Source: an uncultured Clostridia bacterium
GTDB taxonomy: Bacteria > Bacillota > Clostridia > Oscillospirales > Oscillospiraceae
Length of the DNA: 64,000 nucleotides
Assembly: GCA_947173485.1 (NCBI GenBank)
Contig: CAMWFH010000008.1
Span: 1 to 64,000 of the forward strand
Reading direction: 5' to 3'
Shown here: piece after piece, positions 29,155 to 36,884 of the stretch
Position numbering within the stretch: the stretch's first letter is position 1
Layout of the letters: each line of letters starts with the position of its first letter
Translations under genes and position numbers: made by a program
Notes under the pieces: generated by a model
The model's database searches: none
The model's input: the letters and a program-made list of their open reading frames with translations, nothing else
What the model was told of the DNA's origin: nothing

Positions 29155-30530
29155 CAGCCCTGCACCTGGGGCAGCTGGGCCAGGCTCTTGGCGATGTCCT
29201 CGTCGGTGGGGACCACACTCTTCATCTCACCGCTGTGGAACTTCTCATAGGCCACCAGGTCGAAGTAGCCGGTGCCGGTGAGGCCGAAGAGGATGGTCTT
29301 TTCCTCGCCGGTCTCCTTGCAGTGCTTGGCCTCGTTGATGGCCGCCAGGATGGCGTGGCTGCTCTCGGGGGCGGGGAGGATGCCCTCCACCCGGGCGAAA
29401 TACTCCGCCGCCTCGAACACGTCGGTCTGCTTCACGGAAGTGGCCTCCATGTAGCCGTCGTGGTAGAGCTGGCTGAGGATGGAGCTCATGCCGTGGAACC
29501 GGAGGCCGCCGGCGTGGTCGGCGTTGGGGATGAAGGAGCTGCCCAGGGTGTACATCTTGGCCAGGGGGCAGACCATGCCGGTGTCGCAGAAGTCGTAGGC
29601 GAACTTGCCTCTTGTGAAGCTGGGGCAGGAGGCGGGCTCCACGGCGATGAAGCGGTAGTCAGCCTCGCCCCGGAGCTTCTCGCCCATGAAGGGGGCGATG
29701 AGGCCGCCTAAGTTGCTGCCGCCGCCGGCGCAGCCGATGATGATATCAGGCTTGACGCCGTACTTGTCCAGGGCGGTCTTGGCCTCCAGGCCGATGACGG
29801 ACTGGTGGAGCAGCACCTGGTTCAGCACGCTGCCCAGGACGTAGCGGTAGCCCTCGTGGGTCACCGCGGTCTCCACCGCCTCGCTGATGGCGCAGCCCAG
29901 GGAGCCGGTGGTGCCGGGGAACTGGGCCAAGATCTTCTTGCCCACCTCTGTGGTGTCGGAGGGGGAGGGGGTGACGCTGGCGCCGTAGACCTTCATGACC
30001 TCCCGGCGGAAGGGCTTCTGCTCGTAGGAGCATTTTACCATGTAGACCTTGCAGTCCAGCCCCAGGTAGCCGCAGGCCATGGAGAGGGCGGTGCCCCACT
30101 GGCCGGCGCCGGTCTCGGTGGTCACGCCGGTGAGGCCCTGCTTTTTGGCGTAGTAGGCCTGGGCGATGGCGGAGTTGAGCTTGTGGGAGCCGGAGGTGTT
30201 GTTGCCCTCGAATTTGTAGTAGATTTTGGCGGGCGTCTGGAGCTTCTCCTCCAGGCAGTAGGCCCGGACCAGGGGGGAGGGGCGGTACATCTTGTAGAAG
30301 TCCCGGATCTCCTGGGGGATGGGGAAAAGGGCGGTGTCGTTGTCCAGCTCCTGCTGGACCAGCTCCTTGCAGAACACCCCCTCCAGTTCGGCGGCGGTCA
30401 TAGGCGCGCCGGTGCCAGGGTCCAGCAGGGGGGCGGGCTTCACCTTCATGTCGGCCCGGAGGTTGTACCAGCTGTGGGGCATCTCCTCCTCAGAGAGGTA
30501 GATCTTGTAGGGGATCTTGTTCTCGCTCAT
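29154..30530 (-). CDS. trpB: TrpB2-type tryptophan synthase beta chain
   Basis: The 458-residue length and the extended N-terminus (SENKIPYKIYLSEEEMPHSWYN) mark it as the TrpB2 subgroup. The PLP lysine lies in NNTSGSHKLNSA, and TETGAGQWG, GCAGGGSNLGG and the late GLTGTGYFD line the cofactor and substrate sites. TrpB joins indole and serine (or serine phosphate) to make tryptophan. TrpB2 enzymes often lack a TrpA partner, and no trpA is nearby, so indole salvage is plausible. I chose ATG 30530, with GGAGA upstream. A T-box with a UGG specifier controls it. Confidence 0.93.
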   Translation of the reverse strand: MSENKIPYKIYLSEEEMPHSWYNLRADMKVKPAPLLDPGTGAPMTAAELEGVFCKELVQQELDNDTALFPIPQEIRDFYKMYRPSPLVRAYCLEEKLQTPAKIYYKFEGNNTSGSHKLNSAIAQAYYAKKQGLTGVTTETGAGQWGTALSMACGYLGLDCKVYMVKCSYEQKPFRREVMKVYGASVTPSPSDTTEVGKKILAQFPGTTGSLGCAISEAVETAVTHEGYRYVLGSVLNQVLLHQSVIGLEAKTALDKYGVKPDIIIGCAGGGSNLGGLIAPFMGEKLRGEADYRFIAVEPASCPSFTRGKFAYDFCDTGMVCPLAKMYTLGSSFIPNADHAGGLRFHGMSSILSQLYHDGYMEATSVKQTDVFEAAEYFARVEGILPAPESSHAILAAINEAKHCKETGEEKTILFGLTGTGYFDLVAYEKFHSGEMKSVVPTDEDIAKSLAQLPQVQG

Positions 30531-30572
30531 AGTCTTGTTCTCCTTTTCATGATGAGATGCTGGGGGCAAAAG

Positions 30573-30857
30573 AAAAACACCTTTGTCCCTAGCTTTTTGC
30601 TGGGACAAAAGTGCTGAAAACACTTCTGCGGTGCCACCCGGCTTGACGCCCTATAGAGCGCCCACTCTGCGCGTACCAACATACGCCGGTCTTGATAACG
30701 GAGATCCTCTCCGGCTCGCCTACTTGGCCGCTCTTACCGGCGGCGGTTCGGTCTGCCCTCGAAAGCCCATTCAGCCCGGCCATCCCTACCGCGTTCCCAC
30801 CATCCGCGGCTCTCTGAAAGGTACCTGCCTGGCTTACTCACACTCTCTCAACGGTTT
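30573..30857 (-). promoter_or_regulatory. Tryptophan T-box leader
   Basis: The T-box sequence CGGGTGGCACCGCAG is at 30640-30626. The terminator is CACTTTTGTCCC / GGGACAAAGGTG followed by TTTTT (30613-30573). Stem I shows AGAGAGCC with a CCGCGG-CGCGGU apical hairpin, then GGCU-GAA-UGG, giving a UGG (Trp) specifier at 30769-30767. Low charged tRNA-Trp should raise expression of the TrpB2 and cupin genes. Confidence 0.93.
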
Positions 30858-30863
30858 GAACAT

Positions 30864-30892
30864 TTTATAGCACATCCTTCGCCCTTTGTCAA
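30864..30892 (-). promoter_or_regulatory. Promoter of the Trp T-box transcript, TTGACA-N17-TATAAA
   Basis: Perfect -35 at 30892-30887 and -10 at 30869-30864 on the minus strand. Confidence 0.75.
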
Positions 30893-30913
30893 GAGTGGAT
30901 TTTCATTTTGCGC

Positions 30914-30945
30914 AAAAAAGCGGGGATGCCCGTTGGCACCCCCGC
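30914..30945 (-). terminator. Terminator of the LRR/SLH gene
   Basis: On the minus strand GCGGGGGTGCC and GGCATCCCCGC pair around a four-base loop, followed by TTTTTTG; it begins within the last codons' downstream flank and precedes the T-box promoter. Confidence 0.8.
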
Positions 30946-30952
30946 CCCTGCG

Positions 30953-32923
30953 TTACCAGATGCGCTGGAACAGCCGGTAGATGATGATAGCGGCGTCTCC
31001 GCGGGTCATGTTGCCCGTGCCGGAGAAGGTGCCGTCCGTCCGGTAGACCACCAGGTTCTCACGGGTAGCCAGGGCGACCTCGCCCAGGGCCCACTTATCC
31101 ACGGTGTCGCTGTACTTGCCCAGATAGGCGGCGGCATCGGCGGGGGCCTTGTAGCCCATCTCGGTGGTCAGCACCCGGCTGGCCACGGCTACGATCTGCA
31201 CCTTGCTGATGGTGGTGAGGCCCCGGAAGGTCTTGTCGTTGTAGCCCTTGATGAGGCCGTTCTTTTGGCTGGACCCAGCGGCGGCATAGTACCAATCGCC
31301 GGACTTGACATCAACGAAGCTGTTGGTGGCCCCGTTGTCCAGCTTGCCCAGGGCACGGACCAGGAGGGCCGCGATCTCCGCCCGGTTGATGCTCCCGTCC
31401 GGGTCGAAGGTGGTGGAGGTCTTGCCGTTGATGATGCCCTTGGAGGCGAGATACCGGATAGCCGCCTGCATCTCGGCGCTCTTGTTCTGGATATCAGTGA
31501 AGTTCTTTTCATTGGTCTGGACGGTGTAGCTGCCGGAGTTGGTGATCTTGCCGTCCATGGTGACGGTCGCCGGGTTGTATTTACTGGATGTAGATTTACC
31601 AGAAGTATTCACCACGGCCTGATAGGTGGTATTGCTCTTGTCCGTTGGCAGGGACAGGGTGACGGGGTTGCTGGTCTTGCCGTGGGGCAAATTCAAGGAC
31701 ACGACCACCTTGCCGTTGGCCTTTCCGGCGGCGTACCCCGCGCCGGTGTCCTCGGTGGTGATGGTCAGGATCTCCGTCAGGTCCGCTTTCAGGTCCTCCG
31801 TTTTGAGGGTCAGGGCATAGGTCGGTGTCTCCACCCGAATTTTATCGACTTCCGTGGTCAGGATGTCCGGGTCTATCTTGATGCTGATCTTGCCGGTGGC
31901 GTTGGTGGACAGGGTGACGGTATTGGACAGGTAACGGGCTGTAGACACGCCGCCGTTCACCAGGGCGCTCTCCACGGCGCTGCTGGTGTTCTTGGCGATC
32001 GTCTCCAGCTCCACCACGGCGGCGGCGTTGATGATCACATCATTGGAGTTGACCGCCTTTTTAGCCGCTTTCGCCGTGGCCGTCTCGGCGTAGAGGGCGG
32101 CTAAGTCCATGCCGGTGGCGGAGGACTTCTGCTCATTGGTCATTTGACCGACAAGAGCCTGCACGGCGCGGACTGCGGTGCTGGGGTCTGTCACCCGCTC
32201 CAATTCCTCTGTGGGGAGGGTGACGCTTGCGCCGGGGTCGGGGGCATCGTAGAAATATTCTTGGTCCTGCTGTGTTCCGGTGCTGTTGTAATGGATGGTA
32301 GCCTCTGTCAGCGGCTCGTTTCGGATATAGATCGAGATCGCTTTCCACTGGGCTTCACTGCCGCCATAGTATACATCCGTCAGAGCGGTGCATCCCATGA
32401 ACACGTTATACCCGATATTGCTCATCCCGCTGGGGATGGTGACGCTGGTGAGGCCGGTGCACCCCGAGAACGAGCCATCCTGGAGACTGGTCACGCCATC
32501 AGGGATGGTGATGCTGGTCAGGCCGGTGCAGTTTGAGAACACGTTATACCCCATGCTGGTCAGCCCATCAGGCAGGGTGATGCCGGTCAGACTGGCGCAT
32601 CTCGCGAATGCCCCCTGCCCGATACTGGTCACGCTATCAGGAAGAGTGACGCTGGTCAGGCCGGTACAGTCTTTGAAAGCAAAGTTATTGATACTGGTCA
32701 CGCTATCAGGGATGGTGACACTGGTCAGGCTGGTACACTGCGAGAAGGCGTTGTTCCCGATACTGGTCACGCCGTTGGGGATCGTCACATCTCCGCCGGG
32801 GCCGCTGTAAGACATCAGCACGCCGTTTTTGATGGTGAGATCGCCGTCCGCCGCCCTGGCTACCACTGGTAGCATCCCCAACGCCAGCACCACCGCCAGC
32901 AGCAGGCTCAACGATCGTTTCAT
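30953..32923 (-). CDS. SLH-anchored BspA-type leucine-rich-repeat surface protein
   Basis: The 656-residue protein has a signal peptide (KRSLSLLLAVVLALGMLPVVARA). About seven LRR_5/BspA repeats follow, of the form 'SVTIPDSVTSIG..AF..CTGLT' (about residues 30-195), then a beta-rich middle region. Three C-terminal S-layer homology domains (about 475-656) show FTDIQNKSAEMQAAIRYLASKGIINGKTSTTFDP, FVDVKSGDWYYAA and the last SLH ending RLFQRIW. SLH domains bind pyruvylated wall polysaccharide, so it is displayed on the surface; BspA repeats often mediate host or partner adhesion. The ATG at 32923 has GGGGGC upstream. Its leader carries two terminator-like hairpins. Confidence 0.92.
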   Translation of the reverse strand: MKRSLSLLLAVVLALGMLPVVARAADGDLTIKNGVLMSYSGPGGDVTIPNGVTSIGNNAFSQCTSLTSVTIPDSVTSINNFAFKDCTGLTSVTLPDSVTSIGQGAFARCASLTGITLPDGLTSMGYNVFSNCTGLTSITIPDGVTSLQDGSFSGCTGLTSVTIPSGMSNIGYNVFMGCTALTDVYYGGSEAQWKAISIYIRNEPLTEATIHYNSTGTQQDQEYFYDAPDPGASVTLPTEELERVTDPSTAVRAVQALVGQMTNEQKSSATGMDLAALYAETATAKAAKKAVNSNDVIINAAAVVELETIAKNTSSAVESALVNGGVSTARYLSNTVTLSTNATGKISIKIDPDILTTEVDKIRVETPTYALTLKTEDLKADLTEILTITTEDTGAGYAAGKANGKVVVSLNLPHGKTSNPVTLSLPTDKSNTTYQAVVNTSGKSTSSKYNPATVTMDGKITNSGSYTVQTNEKNFTDIQNKSAEMQAAIRYLASKGIINGKTSTTFDPDGSINRAEIAALLVRALGKLDNGATNSFVDVKSGDWYYAAAGSSQKNGLIKGYNDKTFRGLTTISKVQIVAVASRVLTTEMGYKAPADAAAYLGKYSDTVDKWALGEVALATRENLVVYRTDGTFSGTGNMTRGDAAIIIYRLFQRIW

Positions 32924-32933
32924 CACACAACAG

Positions 32934-33042
32934 CCCCCTAAAAAATTTTCTCCAACTGGCCCCAAGATGGGGGGAGATTCCCCCCATCCGGGGCACTGTT
33001 GGAAACATAAAAACGGTGTCGAGGTCCAAGCTCAACACCGCC
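32934..33042 (-). promoter_or_regulatory. Leader with two tandem terminator-like hairpins
   Basis: Going downstream on the minus strand, CGGTGTTGAG/CTCGACACCG (33040-33014) is followed by TTTTT. A larger hairpin comes next: CCAAC..CCCC..ATGGGGGGA with TCCCCCCAT..TGGGG..GTTGG (about 33003-32952), followed by AGAAAATTTTTT (to about 32938). The second sits just upstream of the ribosome site of the LRR/SLH gene. Attenuation or processing is likely; no known aptamer was recognised. Confidence 0.55.
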
Positions 33043-33069
33043 TTGATCAGATCAACGCGCCGCACAGCT

Positions 33070-33097
33070 CAATATACCCGAAGGAAGGGGTTGCCAA
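33070..33097 (-). promoter_or_regulatory. Candidate divergent promoter for the LRR/SLH leader
   Basis: TATATT at 33075-33070 with TTTGGC/TTGGCA upstream (15-16 base spacing). The -35 overlaps the -35 of the plus-strand RNA promoter, so the two may compete. Confidence 0.45.
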
Positions 33098-33119
33098 AGG
33101 AGGGGTAAATGGGTATAAT
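33091..33119 (+). promoter_or_regulatory. Promoter of the candidate structured RNA, TTGCCA-N17-TATAAT
   Basis: Hexamers at 33091-33096 and 33114-33119, perfect -10 and spacing. It is separate from the glnS promoter 240 bases downstream. Confidence 0.7.
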
Positions 33120-33122
33120 GAG

Positions 33123-33240
33123 CCTGTGGTGTAGTGAATACTACTGTGCTGAGTGGCTAGATCACTCGTACAGGGCCGCGGGGTGGTCACGACACCCTGC
33201 GGCCTGCCGCATCTATGTTTCCACAAGGTGATTTTACCCC
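33123..33240 (+). ncRNA. Candidate structured RNA with a three-way junction
   Basis: A closing helix pairs CCUGUGG+UGUAG (33123-33134) with CUAUG+CCACAAGG (33213-33228). Inside are two strong hairpins: CUGUGCUGAGUG/CACUCGUACAG (about 33144-33173) and a 12-pair GGCCGCGGGGUG/CACCCUGCGGCC (about 33174-33204). Short unpaired joints UGAAUACUA and UGCCGCAU remain. It has its own promoter and no plausible reading frame. I could not match it to a known riboswitch, 6S or SRP RNA. It may be free-standing or part of a long glnS leader; its 3' end is not clear. Confidence 0.5.
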
Positions 33241-33331
33241 ATATCCCGTCAAATTGCAAGAGCTTTTTTGCCGTCTCCTCCAAAAGATGCCGCCGGCCCG
33301 GAGCCGGGGCAGCGGACCGGCAAGAAAACCC

Positions 33332-33360
33332 TTGCTATTTGGCGGAACATTTTATATAAT
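33332..33360 (+). promoter_or_regulatory. Promoter of glnS, TTGCTA-N17-TATAAT
   Basis: Perfect -10 at 33355-33360, about 55 bases upstream of the glnS ATG. Confidence 0.75.
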
Positions 33361-33415
33361 ACCACTTGTCCTATACCGGACGATATCTTACAGACCGTAA
33401 AAGGAGTGTGACGAC

Positions 33416-35110
33416 ATGGCCGAGGAGACCAGGACCCCCGAGGAGGGCAAGCACTTTATCCATCAGTTCATCGACGAGGACATCGCAGAGGGTGGCCGCT
33501 TCCAGGGCATGACGGTCCACACCCGGTTCCCGCCGGAGCCCAACGGCTACCTCCACATCGGCCACTGCAAGGCCCTGTGCATCGACTTCGGCACCGCCGA
33601 GAAGTACGGCGGCCTGTGCAACCTGCGGATGGACGACACCAACCCCACCAAGGAGGACGTGGAGTATGTGGAGGCCATCCAGGAGGACATCCACTGGCTG
33701 GGCTTCGACTGGGGGGACCGGTTCTTCTACGCCTCTGATTACTTCGAGAAGATGTACGAGTGTGCCGAGGCCCTGATCCAAAAGGGCCTGGCCTACGTCT
33801 GCCAGCTGACCCCGGAGCAGATGCGGGAGATGCGGGGAGACGTGAACGCCCCCGCCCAGTGCCCCTACCGGGACCGCCCCATAGAGGAGAACCTGGACCT
33901 GTTCCGCCGGATGCGGGCCGGGGAATTTCCTGACGGCTCCATGACCCTCCGGGCCAAGATCGATCCGTCCAGCGGCAACTTCAATATGCGCGACCCGGTG
34001 ATCTACCGCATCAACCATATGCACCACCACCGCCAGGGGGACAAGTGGTGCATCTATCCCATGTATGACTTCGCCCACCCCATCGAGGACGCCCTGGAGG
34101 GCATCACCCACTCCCTCTGCTCCCTGGAGTTCGAGGACCACCGGCCCCTCTACGATTGGGTGATCGCCAACTGCGACCTGCCCGCCAAGCCCCGGCAGAT
34201 CGAGTTCGCCCGGCTGGGCATCAACTACACTGTCATGAGCAAGCGCAAGCTCCGGGCTCTGGTGGAGGGCGGCCAGGTGAGCGGCTGGGACGACCCCCGT
34301 ATGCCCACACTCTGCGGCCTCCGCCGCCGGGGCTACACCCCCGCCGCCATCCGCAATTTCTGCGAGCGCATCGGCGTGGCCAAGGTGAGCAGCACGGTGG
34401 AATACTCCTTCCTGGAGCACTGCCTCCGGGAGGACCTGAACGAGCGGGCCCAGCGGGTCATGGCCGTCCTGCGGCCTGTGAAGCTGGTGATCACCAACTA
34501 CCCCGCCGGCCAGGTGGAGACCCTCACCGTGGAGAACAACCCCTTAGACCCCTCCGCCGGTACCCGTGAGGTCACCTTCTCCCGGGAGCTGTGGGTGGAG
34601 GCGGAGGACTTCCTGCCGGAGCCGGTGCCCAAGTATAAGCGGCTGTACCCCGGCGGGCCGGAGTGCCGGCTGAAGGGGGCCTATCTCATCAAGTGCGTGG
34701 GCTATGAGACCGACGAGGCCGGGAACATCGTCCAGATCGATGCCGAGTACGATCCGGAGAGCCGGGGCGGGAACCCCGCCGATGGCCGGAAGGTCAAGGG
34801 CGCTACCATCCACTGGGTGGACGCCGCCACCGCCGTGGACGCGGAGTGCCGCCTCTACGACAGCCTCTTCACCGACCCCGCCCCCGACAGCGGCGACAAG
34901 GACTTTATGGACTGCCTCAACGCCGCCTCCCTGGAGGTGGTCACCGGCTGCAAGGTGGAGGCCGGTCTGGCGGAGGCCGCCAGCGGTCCGGCGTCCTTCC
35001 AGTTCATGCGGGTGGGCTACTTCTGCCCCGACAGCAAGGACAGCCGGCCCGGCCATCTGGTGTTCAACCGCAGCGTCAGCCTGAAGGACAGCTTCAAGCC
35101 CGGCACCTGA
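33416..35110 (+). CDS. glnS: Glutamine--tRNA ligase
   Basis: The 564-residue class I synthetase has the HIGH motif in PPEPNGYLHIGHCKA and the KMSKS-type loop in YTVMSKRKL. GlnRS-specific RMDDTNPTKEDVEYVEAIQEDIHWLGFDWG and the C-terminal anticodon-binding barrels are present. Length and order fit bacterial GlnRS. It charges tRNA-Gln directly, so the organism need not rely only on the GatCAB route. AAAAGGAG lies ten bases before the ATG. It is monocistronic, with its own promoter and a terminator behind it. Confidence 0.98.
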   Translation: MAEETRTPEEGKHFIHQFIDEDIAEGGRFQGMTVHTRFPPEPNGYLHIGHCKALCIDFGTAEKYGGLCNLRMDDTNPTKEDVEYVEAIQEDIHWLGFDWGDRFFYASDYFEKMYECAEALIQKGLAYVCQLTPEQMREMRGDVNAPAQCPYRDRPIEENLDLFRRMRAGEFPDGSMTLRAKIDPSSGNFNMRDPVIYRINHMHHHRQGDKWCIYPMYDFAHPIEDALEGITHSLCSLEFEDHRPLYDWVIANCDLPAKPRQIEFARLGINYTVMSKRKLRALVEGGQVSGWDDPRMPTLCGLRRRGYTPAAIRNFCERIGVAKVSSTVEYSFLEHCLREDLNERAQRVMAVLRPVKLVITNYPAGQVETLTVENNPLDPSAGTREVTFSRELWVEAEDFLPEPVPKYKRLYPGGPECRLKGAYLIKCVGYETDEAGNIVQIDAEYDPESRGGNPADGRKVKGATIHWVDAATAVDAECRLYDSLFTDPAPDSGDKDFMDCLNAASLEVVTGCKVEAGLAEAASGPASFQFMRVGYFCPDSKDSRPGHLVFNRSVSLKDSFKPGT

Positions 35111-35143
35111 TGGGCGAGATCGGATAGCAGCACGATAGAGCGA

Positions 35144-35173
35144 GCCCCCGGTGGATACCCGCCGGGGGCTTTT
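35144..35173 (+). terminator. Terminator of glnS
   Basis: GCCCCCGG pairs with CCGGGGGC around a short loop, followed by TTTT. Confidence 0.8.
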
Positions 35174-35229
35174 GGCAGATCGCCTAAAATTAGGGTGAGA
35201 AATTTTAACTTAAATATTTACCTAAATAG

Positions 35230-35258
35230 TTGACATTTTATTAGCTTGATAGTATACT
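35230..35258 (+). promoter_or_regulatory. Consensus promoter of a candidate small RNA, TTGACA-N17-TATACT
   Basis: Perfect -35 and spacing in an AT-rich stretch (35190-35260) with an AAATATTT palindrome just upstream. No plus-strand coding gene follows it. Confidence 0.75.
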
Positions 35259-35264
35259 CTTTTT

Positions 35265-35366
35265 AGTTGAAGCAGTCCTCCTCAGAATTGCTCCGCTCTA
35301 CTCTTTTCTTTCTTCACCCCCTTAAAAGCAGCGCCGGACAGGATCTCCTGCCCGGCGTTGCCTTTT
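35265..35366 (+). ncRNA. Candidate C/U-rich trans-acting small RNA
   Basis: From the predicted start at 35265 to the hairpin end near 35366 the RNA is about 100 nt. Its 5' 60 nt are unstructured and C/U-rich, with UCCUCCUC (35276-35283) and CACCCCCUU (35315-35323), both complementary to Shine-Dalgarno sequences. It ends in a long hairpin (35328-35361) followed by CUUUUAU. This layout resembles Firmicutes small RNAs such as FsrA or RsaE that pair with ribosome sites. No reading frame of note is present. Confidence 0.6.
35328..35366. terminator. Bidirectional terminator (small RNA and MATE gene)
   Basis: GCAGCGCCGGACAGGA and TCCTGCCCGGCGTTGC pair with one mismatch. TTTTAT follows on the plus strand and TTTTAAGG on the minus strand. 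Confidence 0.8.
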
Positions 35367-35373
35367 ATCTCGA

Positions 35374-36735
35374 TCATTTTGTTTCCGGCGGGCCGCCGCT
35401 TGCCAGCAGCGTTTTCCGCACCCGCAGGTAGTAGTAACCGAACCCCACGGCGTCCGCCAGGACCCAGCCGATGGGGATGGCCCACCAGATGGCCGGCAGG
35501 CCGAAGGCGGGGATGGGGGCCAGGGCGTAGGCCAGGACCACACGGGTGCCCAGGGAGGCGATGGTCAGCACCACGCTCATGCCGGGCCGCCCGATGCCCC
35601 GGTAGAGACCGTAGAGCAGGAACAGACAGCCGATGCCCCAATAGAAGGACCCCTCGATCCGCAGATAGCGGATACCGGCGGCGATGATCTCCGTCTCCTC
35701 CGGCCGGACGAAGAGCAGCATCAGCTGCCGGGCGAAGAGGACCACCAGGGCCGACACGGCGATGCAGAACAGCACCGAGGTGGCCACGGCGGAGCGGATG
35801 CCCTTCTGGATCCGGTCCGGCTTTTTCGCGCCGTAGTTCTGGGAGATGAACAGGGAGAAGGCGTTGCCGAAGTCCTGGGCCGGCTGGTAGGCGAAGGCGT
35901 CCACCTTCACCGCCGCGGCGAAGGCTGCCATGACGGCGGGGCCGAAGCTGTTGACCAGGCTCTGGATCATCAGGATGCCGAAGTTCATCACCGACTGCTG
36001 GACGCTGGTCAGGGTGGAGAACTGGACGATGGTCCCCATCCGCTGGCGGTCGAAGCGCATATGCCGCCGCTCCAGCCGGAGGAGGGGGGAGCGGGCGTAG
36101 CTGTAGACGGCGATGCACACCGCCGACACCCCCTGGGAGATCACCGTGGCCAGGGCCGCCCCCGCCACGCCCATATCCCATAGCAGGATGCAGGCCAAGT
36201 CCAGCACGATGTTCAGCAGGGCCGACACCACCAGGAACAGCAGCGGCACCAGGGAGTTGCCCACGCTGCGGAGGAAGGCGGCAAAGAAATTATAGAGGAA
36301 GGAGAACAGCACCCCCAGGAGGACCACCCGCAGGTAGTCCCGGGCCAGGTCGATGTTCTCCGGCGGGAAGCGCATCAGCACCAGGACCGGGTCCAGGAAG
36401 CACAGGACCAGCACGTTGACCACCAGGGCCACCGCACCAGTGAACAGGAAGGAGAGGAACAGGACGCTCTTCAGTTCCTCCTCTTGGCCGTTGCCGAAGA
36501 GCATGGCGAACAGGGCCCCACCTCCCATGCACAGGCCGATGACGATGGAGAGGAGGAAGTTCATCAGGGTGAAGGAGGACCCCACCGCCCCCAGGGCGTC
36601 CGGGCCTATAAAGCGGCTCACGATGTATGTATCCGCCACGTTGTAGAGCTGCTGGAGCATGTTCCCCACCACCATCGGCAGGGCAAAGGCCAGCATCACC
36701 CGGACCACGGGGCCACGGGTCAGATCCCGCTGCAT
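35374..36735 (-). CDS. MATE-family efflux transporter
   Basis: The 453-residue membrane protein has about twelve hydrophobic helices in two halves. It opens with RGPVVRVMLAFALPMVVGNMLQQLYNVADTYIVSRFIG, the standard first helix of bacterial MATE proteins, and the second half begins VQFSTLTSVQQSVMNFGILM. MATE pumps export drugs and metabolites, driven by sodium or protons; the substrate is unknown. The ATG at 36735 has AAGGGA ten bases upstream; its promoter is TTGACA-N17-CATATT (36799-36771). It is unlike the other MATE gene in the window (56458). Confidence 0.93.
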   Translation of the reverse strand: MQRDLTRGPVVRVMLAFALPMVVGNMLQQLYNVADTYIVSRFIGPDALGAVGSSFTLMNFLLSIVIGLCMGGGALFAMLFGNGQEEELKSVLFLSFLFTGAVALVVNVLVLCFLDPVLVLMRFPPENIDLARDYLRVVLLGVLFSFLYNFFAAFLRSVGNSLVPLLFLVVSALLNIVLDLACILLWDMGVAGAALATVISQGVSAVCIAVYSYARSPLLRLERRHMRFDRQRMGTIVQFSTLTSVQQSVMNFGILMIQSLVNSFGPAVMAAFAAAVKVDAFAYQPAQDFGNAFSLFISQNYGAKKPDRIQKGIRSAVATSVLFCIAVSALVVLFARQLMLLFVRPEETEIIAAGIRYLRIEGSFYWGIGCLFLLYGLYRGIGRPGMSVVLTIASLGTRVVLAYALAPIPAFGLPAIWWAIPIGWVLADAVGFGYYYLRVRKTLLASGGPPETK

Positions 36736-36770
36736 ATCGCATCCATCCCTTCTTACGATCGTTTGGATAC

Positions 36771-36799
36771 AATATGGCATGGAATGGAGAAATTGTCAA
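36771..36799 (-). promoter_or_regulatory. Promoter of the MATE gene, TTGACA-N17-CATATT
   Basis: Perfect -35 with one mismatch in the -10; divergent from a TATACT (36840-36845) pointing to the SUFU gene. Confidence 0.55.
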
Positions 36800-36884
36800 G
36801 ACGGAGAAATACCCTATGGAGATCGCTGCCATTGTGTGCTATACTAGGGGCGATACGCGGGTCTCCCCGCTGACGGAGGTATAT

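Noticed and set aside
33123..33240. 6S RNA or glutamine riboswitch
   Set aside because: 6S is a long single rod of 150-200 nt, unlike this three-way junction; the glutamine motif sequences are absent.
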